From Bacteroidota bacterium (lineage in GTDB: Bacteria > Bacteroidota > Ignavibacteria > SZUA-365 > JAADGX01): a stretch of DNA of 9,803 nucleotides. The DNA is taken from the NCBI GenBank assembly GCA_027021285.1, contig JALUUP010000314.1:1-9803 (forward strand), in the 5' to 3' direction. Shown here piece by piece: positions 5,776-9,803 of the stretch (positions are counted from its first letter, which is position 1; the number at the start of each line of letters is the position of its first letter). Under the pieces are notes generated by a model. The model was not told the DNA's origin. It saw nothing but the letters and a program-made list of their open reading frames with translations, and did no database searches. Both the position numbers and the translations under genes were made by a program.

Positions 5776-5961
5776 TTACCAACTGGCTTTCCGTACACCG
5801 GGGATTTTCCCTTCCAGTGCAAGCTCCCGGAAACAGATCCGGCACAAGCCGAATTTCCGGTAATACCCGCGCGGACGGCCACACCGGCCACATCTGTTTC
5901 GCTTGCGCGCGGAAAATTTCGGAGATTTCTTTGATTTCGCTATTAATGCTAATCGTGCCAT
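5776..5961 (-). CDS. rpsN: Small ribosomal subunit protein uS14, short zinc-binding form (type Z)
   Basis: 61 residues, the size of the short zinc form rather than the roughly 90-100-residue zinc-free form. uS14 is in the head of the 30S subunit and is needed for late assembly. The zinc ribbon is complete: Cys24 and Cys27 (CGRC), Cys40 and Cys43 (CRIC). The sequence RGYYRKFGLCRICFREL and the ending GKIPGVRKASW are family signatures. The start is ATG 5961, 31 bases after rplE; upstream is A-rich (TGAAAACGT) without a clear Shine-Dalgarno site. It is in the normal L5-S14-S8 position. Confidence 0.98.
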   Translation of the reverse strand: MARLALIAKSKKSPKFSARKRNRCGRCGRPRGYYRKFGLCRICFRELALEGKIPGVRKASW

Positions 5962-5992
5962 ACGTTTTCAGTTGAATGAATACAAAACTCGT

Positions 5993-6640
5993 TTACTGTT
6001 GCTGTGGTTTTACGAACGGCATTCCGAACGCTTCCAGCAGCGCCTTGGCTTCTTCGTCCGTTTTTGCACTGGTTACGAACGTGATATCCATGCCCATAAT
6101 CCTGGAAATCTTGTCCACGTTGATTTCTGGAAAAATGATGTGCTCCTTGATCCCCAGCGTATAGCTCCCGCGCCCGTCGAACGACTTGTCCGAAATACCG
6201 CGAAAATCGCGAATACGCGGAATGGCAATGCTGATGAATCGATCGAGGAACTCGTACATTCGCGCCCGCCTCAAGGTCACACGACAACCGATGGGCATGC
6301 CCGTCCGCAGTTTGAAATTCGATACGCTGCGTTTTGCCCGCGTAATCGCCGGGCGTTGACCGGAAATGATCTCAAGGTCATTGACCGCGGCGTCCAGGAG
6401 CTTCGTATCCTGCACGGCATCACCAACCCCCATGTTGATGGAGATTTTTTCCAGTCGCGGAACCTGCATAACACTCTTGTACTCGAACGTCTTCATCATG
6501 TGGGGAACAATGTTTTTCTTGTACATTTCGTACAAACGCACTTCGCCGGGTGGATCATCGCCATGTACCGCCGCCTTACCTTTCGCGGCAGACTTGGTCT
6601 CCGGTTTCGCGCCTTTCGTTTTTGTCTTTTTACCTGCCAT
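5993..6640 (-). CDS. rplE: Large ribosomal subunit protein uL5 with N-terminal extension
   Basis: 215 residues, about 30-35 longer than the usual 178-187. uL5 binds 5S rRNA in the central protuberance and touches P-site tRNA. The family part starts near residue 36 (LYEMYKKNIVPHMMKTF) and includes VMQVPRLEKISINMGVG (57-73), RAKRSVSNFKLRTGMPIGCR (about 101-120) and the end GMDITFVTSAKTDEEAKALL before a short PQQQ tail. Residues 1-35 are rich in Lys, Thr, Ala and Gly, and look disordered. The start is ATG 6640 with a weak AAGAAG-type site; alternative starts at GTG 6541 or ATG 6526 would give a standard length but also lack a good site. It lies 20 bases after rplX. Confidence 0.95.
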   Translation of the reverse strand: MAGKKTKTKGAKPETKSAAKGKAAVHGDDPPGEVRLYEMYKKNIVPHMMKTFEYKSVMQVPRLEKISINMGVGDAVQDTKLLDAAVNDLEIISGQRPAITRAKRSVSNFKLRTGMPIGCRVTLRRARMYEFLDRFISIAIPRIRDFRGISDKSFDGRGSYTLGIKEHIIFPEINVDKISRIMGMDITFVTSAKTDEEAKALLEAFGMPFVKPQQQ

Positions 6641-6660
6641 TACCGTTCTTCTTGATAAAC

Positions 6661-6987
6661 TTATTCGAGGGTTTCACCTGTAGCAACGCTTTTTCTGACA
6701 TACCGGGTTTTGCCGGTATGCTCATCGATAATCGGCGCTTTGCCAATTCGCGTCCGTTCGTTCGTCTTGGGATCCAGCAACATGACGTTCGAGACATGAA
6801 CCGGCGCTTCCTGTTCAGAAATCCCGCCCTGGGGATTCGTCTGGGTCGGCCGGCGATGTTTAAACACCAGGTTGACTCCTTCCACGATAACCCGTTGCGT
6901 TTCCGGAAATACGCGCAGGACTTTTCCGCTTTTTCCGCGGCCGTTCCCTGCTATTACGATGACTAAATCACCTTTTTTGATTTTCAT
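6661..6987 (-). CDS. rplX: Large ribosomal subunit protein uL24
   Basis: 108 residues, ordinary length. uL24 starts assembly of the 50S subunit by binding the 5' domain of 23S rRNA, and lies near the end of the polypeptide exit tunnel. The KOW motif is at the N-terminus (IKKGDLVIVIAGNGRGKSGK, 3-22), followed by VFPETQRVIVEGVNLVFKH (26-44) and RRPTQTNPQGGISEQEAPVH (45-64). There are no zinc cysteines. The start is ATG 6987, 30 bases after rplN, with at most a weak GAGAG site. Its place between rplN and rplE is standard. Confidence 0.97.
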   Translation of the reverse strand: MKIKKGDLVIVIAGNGRGKSGKVLRVFPETQRVIVEGVNLVFKHRRPTQTNPQGGISEQEAPVHVSNVMLLDPKTNERTRIGKAPIIDEHTGKTRYVRKSVATGETLE

Positions 6988-7017
6988 ACGATTTCTCTCA
7001 TCTTAAACAGGATCGCA

Positions 7018-7386
7018 TTACACAACTTCCGGAGCCAGGGAAATGATCTTCATGTACCTGCGGTCACGGAGTTCCCTGGCAACGGGGCCGAAAATACGGG
7101 ACCCACGCGGTTCACCCGCCTCATTAATCAACACGGCGGCGTTTTCATCGAACCGGATATACGAACCATCCGACCTCCGCACTTCCTTTTTTGTTCGCAC
7201 CACCACGGCTCTTGAGACATCCCCCTTTTTTACACCACCGCCGGGTATTGCCGATTTGACCGTCACCACTATGACATCACCCACGGAGGCATACCGGCGA
7301 TCGGAACCACCCAGCACCCGGATGCAGAGAGCCTTCTTTGCACCGGAGTTGTCTGCTATTGTTAGTCTTGTTTCTTCCTGAACCAT
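7018..7386 (-). CDS. rplN: Large ribosomal subunit protein uL14
   Basis: 122 residues, exactly the family length. uL14 is on the intersubunit face of the 50S subunit, bridges to 16S rRNA, and is the docking site of the silencing factor RsfS. Signatures are LTIADNSGAKKALCIRVLGG (8-27), YASVGDVIVVTVKSAIPGGG (32-51), VVVRTKKEVRRSDGSYIRFD (61-80) and GSRIFGPVARELRDRRYMKI (95-114). The opening MVQEET resembles Bacteroidota/Chlorobiota members as I recall them. The start is ATG 7386, 31 bases after rpsQ; no usable Shine-Dalgarno site is seen. Confidence 0.98.
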   Translation of the reverse strand: MVQEETRLTIADNSGAKKALCIRVLGGSDRRYASVGDVIVVTVKSAIPGGGVKKGDVSRAVVVRTKKEVRRSDGSYIRFDENAAVLINEAGEPRGSRIFGPVARELRDRRYMKIISLAPEVV

Positions 7387-7417
7387 TTCGCTTGATTACC
7401 CTGGATTTCAGAACACA

Positions 7418-7702
7418 TTACCGCGCACGGGTCACGATTTCCATCAGTCGCCAGCGCTTTGTTTTGCTGAGGGGTCGGGTCTCCATGATCTGGACCAAAT
7501 CTCCCGGAGCCGCGGTTTCGTGTTCGTCGTGTGCAATGAATTTTTTCGATTTTTTAAAATATTTCCGGTAAAGCGGATGCCGAACTTTGCGTTCGACCAG
7601 CACGACGATCGTCTTATTCATCTTCGTGCTGATCACAACGCCCTGCCGCACCTTGCGGCGACTGCGGGCCGGTGTCTGCTGTGTTGGTTCCGTGTTCGTC
7701 AT
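7418..7702 (-). CDS. rpsQ: Small ribosomal subunit protein uS17
   Basis: 94 residues, longer than the roughly 84 of E. coli because of an N-terminal stretch of about 17 polar residues (TNTEPTQQTPARSRRK) likely to be disordered. uS17 is an OB-fold primary binder of 16S rRNA helix 11. The fold begins RQGVVISTKMNKTIVVLVER (19-38), continues HPLYRKYFKKSKKFIAHDE and GDLVQIMETRPLSKTKRWRL, and ends MEIVTRAR. The start is ATG 7702, overlapping the rpmC stop by 4 bases (ATGA), so translation is probably coupled; there is no strong ribosome-binding site. Confidence 0.97.
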   Translation of the reverse strand: MTNTEPTQQTPARSRRKVRQGVVISTKMNKTIVVLVERKVRHPLYRKYFKKSKKFIAHDEHETAAPGDLVQIMETRPLSKTKRWRLMEIVTRAR

Positions 7703-7923
7703 TGTTCTGTCTTCGGTTTTGTTTGAGACCGTTCCACTAAGCTACGCTCACTCACCACGGTCATCAACCGGGCGATGTCACGTCTTGCCTTTCTGATCGT
7801 GGTTACATCAGCCAATTGGCTGGATGCCGCCTGAAAGCGTATCTTCATCAAGCTCTCTTTTTCTTCCGCCAACTGCGAGAGCAGGTCTTCGTCTGATAAT
7901 TCCCGGATTTCACGTGCTTTCAT
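7699..7923 (-). CDS. rpmC: Large ribosomal subunit protein uL29
   Basis: 74 residues, a little longer than the usual 60-70. uL29 sits by the exit of the polypeptide tunnel next to uL23 and contacts the signal recognition particle and trigger factor. It is an all-helical hairpin: KAREIRELSDEDLLSQLAEE (2-21), KESLMKIRFQAASSQLADVT (22-41, the family signature), and TIRKARRDIARLMTVVSER. The last residues (SLVERSQTKPKTEQ) form a polar tail. The start is ATG 7923 with AAGGAGG 10 bases upstream, overlapping the rplP stop codon. It overlaps rpsQ by 4 bases. Confidence 0.97.
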   Translation of the reverse strand: MKAREIRELSDEDLLSQLAEEKESLMKIRFQAASSQLADVTTIRKARRDIARLMTVVSERSLVERSQTKPKTEQ

Positions 7924-7933
7924 TATCGCTTTC

Positions 7934-7940
7934 CCTCCTT
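7934..7940 (-). promoter_or_regulatory. Shine-Dalgarno site for rpmC, overlapping the rplP stop
   Basis: AAGGAGG on the minus strand, one of the two longest such sites in the window, 10 bases before ATG 7923. It includes two bases of the rplP TAA stop. Confidence 0.75.
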
Positions 7941-8364
7941 AATCCTCGAGGACAAGATCGTGTCGTACCGCGACCTTCGTCTTGATCGGAAGCTTATGGG
8001 ACGCCAGACGCAATGCCTCCATGGCAAGTTCTTTCGGCACACCATCGACCTCGAACATGATCCGGCCAGGTTTTACAACCGCAACCCAGTACTCCGGTGC
8101 ACCCTTGCCCTTTCCCATACGGGTTTCCGCGGGTTTCTTCGTCACCGGTTTATCGGGAAATATCCGGATCCACACCTGTCCGTCCCTTTTCATTTTTCTC
8201 GTCAGCGCGACGCGAGCAGCTTCGATCTGCCGACTCGTAATCCACCCCGGCTCCATCGCCTTTAAAGCGTATGCGCCAAAAGCAACCGTAGAACCCCGGT
8301 ATGCTTTCCCCCGCATCCGACCTCGTTGCTGTTTTCTGTATTTCACGCGTTTAGGCATCAACAT
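7939..8364 (-). CDS. rplP: Large ribosomal subunit protein uL16
   Basis: 141 residues, standard. uL16 is a late 50S protein that helps position A-site tRNA near the peptidyl transferase centre. Signatures are MLMPKRVKYRKQQRGRMRGK (1-20), FGAYALKAMEPGWITSRQIE (29-48) with AARVALTRKMKRDG, then WIRIFPDKPVTKKPAETRMG (65-84) and KGKGAPEYWVAVVKPGRIMF. Arg82 in TRMGKGKG matches E. coli Arg81, which is hydroxylated there. The start is ATG 8364, 17 bases after rpsC, with AAGGTGG 9 bases upstream. A second ATG two codons later is possible, but the family begins ML-PKR. Confidence 0.98.
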   Translation of the reverse strand: MLMPKRVKYRKQQRGRMRGKAYRGSTVAFGAYALKAMEPGWITSRQIEAARVALTRKMKRDGQVWIRIFPDKPVTKKPAETRMGKGKGAPEYWVAVVKPGRIMFEVDGVPKELAMEALRLASHKLPIKTKVAVRHDLVLED

Positions 8365-8381
8365 GGCTTACATCCACCTTT

Positions 8382-9047
8382 TTATAATCCTCTGCGTTCA
8401 CGGTCTTGAAAATATCCACGCTTCCCGACGACTTCACCCCGGCATATCCACACCTTCACACCAATCGTCCCGTAGATCGTCTGGGCGGTCGTTTGCGCGT
8501 AGTCAATATCCGCTCGTATCGTGTGGAGCGGAATTCGTCCATCTTTGTACTGCTCTGTACGCGACATCTCGGCGCCACCCAGTCGCCCGGCGCACATGAC
8601 ACGTACGCCTTCCGCACCCATGCGCATGGCCGCGGAGATAGCGCCCTTCATGGCCCGCCGAAACGAAATCCGGCCGACGATCTGCGTAGCAATATTTTCC
8701 GCAACCAGAAAGGCGTCCAGTTCGGGTCGCTTAATTTCGGAAATAAGAATTTTCACTTCCTTTGTGGTGATCTTCTTGATCTCCTCCTCGAGCTGGGTGA
8801 TTTCCTTTCCACTCTTTCCTATGACAATCCCCGGTCGAGACGTATGGATCCCCAACACCAGGCGTTTCGGTGTGCGTTCAATCACGACCCGCGAAATCCC
8901 GGCCTTGGGAAGACGGCGCTTCAAGTAGTTCCGTACAAGAAGATCTTCCTTCAGTTTGCTCGCGAAGGTCTTCTCATCGTACCAGTTCGCGTCCCAGTCG
9001 CGAATGATTCCTAATCGAAATCCTATCGGATGTGTTTTTTGACCCAA
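8382..9047 (-). CDS. rpsC: Small ribosomal subunit protein uS3
   Basis: 221 residues, typical. uS3 forms part of the mRNA entry channel of the 30S subunit and has mRNA-unwinding activity with uS4. The type-2 KH domain is at about 38-107, with the GXXG loop at 77-80 (VIGKSGKEI). The C-terminal domain contains VGRISFRRAMKGAISAAMRM (124-143), with the basic Arg130/Arg131/Lys134 cluster, and GTIGVKVWICRGEV (193-206). The start is TTG 9047: the protein begins MGQKTHPIGFRLG exactly as the family does, and AGGAGG lies 4 bases upstream. No ATG is available. It follows rplV by 29 bases. Confidence 0.98.
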   Translation of the reverse strand: MGQKTHPIGFRLGIIRDWDANWYDEKTFASKLKEDLLVRNYLKRRLPKAGISRVVIERTPKRLVLGIHTSRPGIVIGKSGKEITQLEEEIKKITTKEVKILISEIKRPELDAFLVAENIATQIVGRISFRRAMKGAISAAMRMGAEGVRVMCAGRLGGAEMSRTEQYKDGRIPLHTIRADIDYAQTTAQTIYGTIGVKVWICRGEVVGKRGYFQDRERRGL

Positions 9048-9051
9048 GAGT

Positions 9052-9057
9052 CCTCCT
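9052..9057 (-). promoter_or_regulatory. Shine-Dalgarno site for rpsC
   Basis: AGGAGG on the minus strand, 4 bases before TTG 9047. It decides the TTG start of rpsC. Confidence 0.85.
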
Positions 9058-9076
9058 GAATATCCTTCCGTTGCTT

Positions 9077-9421
9077 CTAATCTAGTTCATCTACAATAAT
9101 GGTAAGATGGCTCATGCGTTTCCGGACACGAAAGGCCCGACCCATAGGAGCAGGCATAATCCGCTTCATCATGGGGCCGCCATCCACAGTGATTTTTTTT
9201 ACGTACACCTGGTTGGGCTCGAGTTTCCCTACACCGGGTGTGTTAAGGTAGTTGGCAATCGCAGAACGCAACGTCTGCTCGACGATCCGCGAAGCATGCT
9301 TGGACGAGTAATGCAATATGTTCAGTGCTTCCTCGACCGATTTGCCCCGGATCAAGTCCGCCAGCAACCGCATCTTGCGCGGCGAACCGGGGGTAAAACG
9401 TTTTATTGCTCGTGCTTCCAT
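9077..9421 (-). CDS. rplV: Large ribosomal subunit protein uL22
   Basis: 114 residues from ATG 9421 (MEARAIKRFTPGSPRKMRLL). uL22 binds several domains of 23S rRNA, and its long hairpin lines the polypeptide exit tunnel. The globular part includes ADLIRGKSVEEALNILHYSS (21-40). The tunnel hairpin is GGPMMKRIMPAPMGRAFRVR (81-100); Met85-Lys86-Arg87 match the E. coli MKR whose deletion gives macrolide resistance, and they are intact here. A GTG four codons upstream (9433) is in frame, but the family begins at MEARA and neither start has a good Shine-Dalgarno site; the bases before the ATG are AAAAGAAAC. An A8 run lies at codons 74-77. It follows rpsS by 39 bases. Confidence 0.97.
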   Translation of the reverse strand: MEARAIKRFTPGSPRKMRLLADLIRGKSVEEALNILHYSSKHASRIVEQTLRSAIANYLNTPGVGKLEPNQVYVKKITVDGGPMMKRIMPAPMGRAFRVRKRMSHLTIIVDELD

Positions 9422-9460
9422 GTTTCTTTTCACTTGTCTAATGCGAAGTAAAATCTATCC

Positions 9461-9739
9461 TCAGGACGACCGTTCCGACTTGCCGCCCGGATGCGAACGA
9501 AAGATGCGGGACGGAGCGAATTCGCCAAGCTTGTGCCCAACCATGTTTTCCTGAACATACACGGGAATGAATTTATTCCCGTTATGCACGGCGAAGGTAT
9601 AACCCACGAATTCCGGTGGGATCGTCGTATTCCGCGCCCACGTCTTGATCACTTTTTTCTGGTTGATGGCACGGAGTGCTTCAACCTTTTTCAACAGTTT
9701 CTGATCAATGTACGGTCCTTTTTTCAGCGATCGCGCCAT
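9461..9739 (-). CDS. rpsS: Small ribosomal subunit protein uS19
   Basis: 92 residues, standard. uS19 is in the head of the 30S subunit, pairs with uS13 and makes bridges to the 50S subunit. Signatures are MARSLKKGPYIDQKLLKKVE (1-20), KKVIKTWARNTTIPPEFVGY (28-47) and TFAVHNGNKFIPVYVQENMV (48-67), followed by GHKLGEFAPSRIFRSH. The start is ATG 9739, 2 bases after the rplB stop, so it is probably translated by ribosomes finishing rplB; only a weak GAAGAAA stretch precedes it. The rplB-rpsS-rplV-rpsC order is the classic S10-operon order. Confidence 0.98.
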   Translation of the reverse strand: MARSLKKGPYIDQKLLKKVEALRAINQKKVIKTWARNTTIPPEFVGYTFAVHNGNKFIPVYVQENMVGHKLGEFAPSRIFRSHPGGKSERSS

Positions 9740-9741
9740 AG

Positions 9742-9803
9742 CTATTTCTTCCGCCGCTTGATGATGTACTTATCTGAAGGATTTTTCTTTTTTCTCGTTC
9801 TGT
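9742..9803 (-). CDS. rplB: Large ribosomal subunit protein uL2, last 20 codons (cut by window edge)
   Basis: Only the 3' end is present, too short to appear as an independent reading frame. It reads RTRKKKNPSDKYIIKRRKK and then TAG at 9742-9744. This is the typical uL2 C-terminus (TR-K-K--SDKYI--RRKK), and it lies directly before rpsS as in the S10 operon. uL2 is an essential 50S protein close to the peptidyl transferase centre and needed for subunit joining. The rest of the gene is beyond the right edge. Confidence 0.93.
   Translation of the reverse strand, partial: RTRKKKNPSDKYIIKRRKK

Noticed and set aside
5776..5961. Zinc-free paralogues of uS14 or bL36 as a zinc-shortage switch
   Set aside because: Only the zinc-binding forms are present, and nothing in the window resembles a Zur-regulated second copy.
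6600..6700. S8 repressor-binding site near the rplE start, as in the E. coli spc operon
   Set aside because: I could not find a stem resembling the S8 target of 16S rRNA at the rplX-rplE junction.
9422..9433. GTG start four codons upstream for rplV
   Set aside because: The family starts at MEARA, and the GTG has no Shine-Dalgarno site.
1..9803. A novel system, mobile element, CRISPR array or RNA gene
   Set aside because: The window is filled by conserved ribosomal operon genes with short spacers; I saw no repeats, inserted genes or tRNA/rRNA sequence.

Overview
The window is one continuous minus-strand block of ribosomal protein genes, corresponding to the S10, spc and alpha operons joined head to tail. 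Read in the direction of transcription (high to low coordinates), the order is rplB (3' end only), rpsS, rplV, rpsC, rplP, rpmC, rpsQ, rplN, rplX, rplE, rpsN, rpsH, rplF, rplR, rpsE, rpmD, rplO, secY, map, infA, rpmJ, rpsM and rpsK (5' part only). That makes 21 complete genes and two cut by the window edges. Every gene is on the same strand. Spacers are at most 67 bases and several genes overlap or nearly touch. I see no convincing internal promoter or terminator, so the block probably travels as part of one long transcript whose promoter lies beyond the right-hand edge.

By position: 9803-7418 holds the end of the S10 operon (L2, S19, L22, S3, L16, L29, S17). 7386-1759 holds the spc operon (L14, L24, L5, S14, S8, L6, L18, S5, L30, L15, SecY). 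1749-618 holds methionine aminopeptidase, initiation factor IF-1 and L36. 573-1 holds the start of the alpha operon (S13, S11). Together they encode parts of both ribosomal subunits, the membrane pore for secreted proteins, the enzyme that trims the initiator methionine, and an initiation factor, so ribosome production is tied to early protein maturation and export.

The organism is a bacterium with roughly balanced base composition. map follows secY directly, with no adk between them. The wording of L15 (GGTSTRGHKG, GFEGGQMPL), L14 (MVQEET start) and IF-1 resembles the Bacteroidota/Chlorobiota superphylum. About half of the genes have clear Shine-Dalgarno sites. That is not typical of class Bacteroidia, where such sites are scarce, and fits Chlorobiota/Ignavibacteria-like or other deep lineages better. 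This placement is an inference from recalled family features, not from a search.

I found no novel system: this is conserved housekeeping DNA. The points worth a second look are small. Five genes start with GTG or TTG, and each is paired with a strong Shine-Dalgarno site. L5 has a basic N-terminal extension. map and infA overlap, with the infA ribosome-binding site inside the end of map. An in-frame A8 run in map forms a slippery heptamer. A weak hairpin precedes rpsM, where the S4 operator lies in some bacteria.
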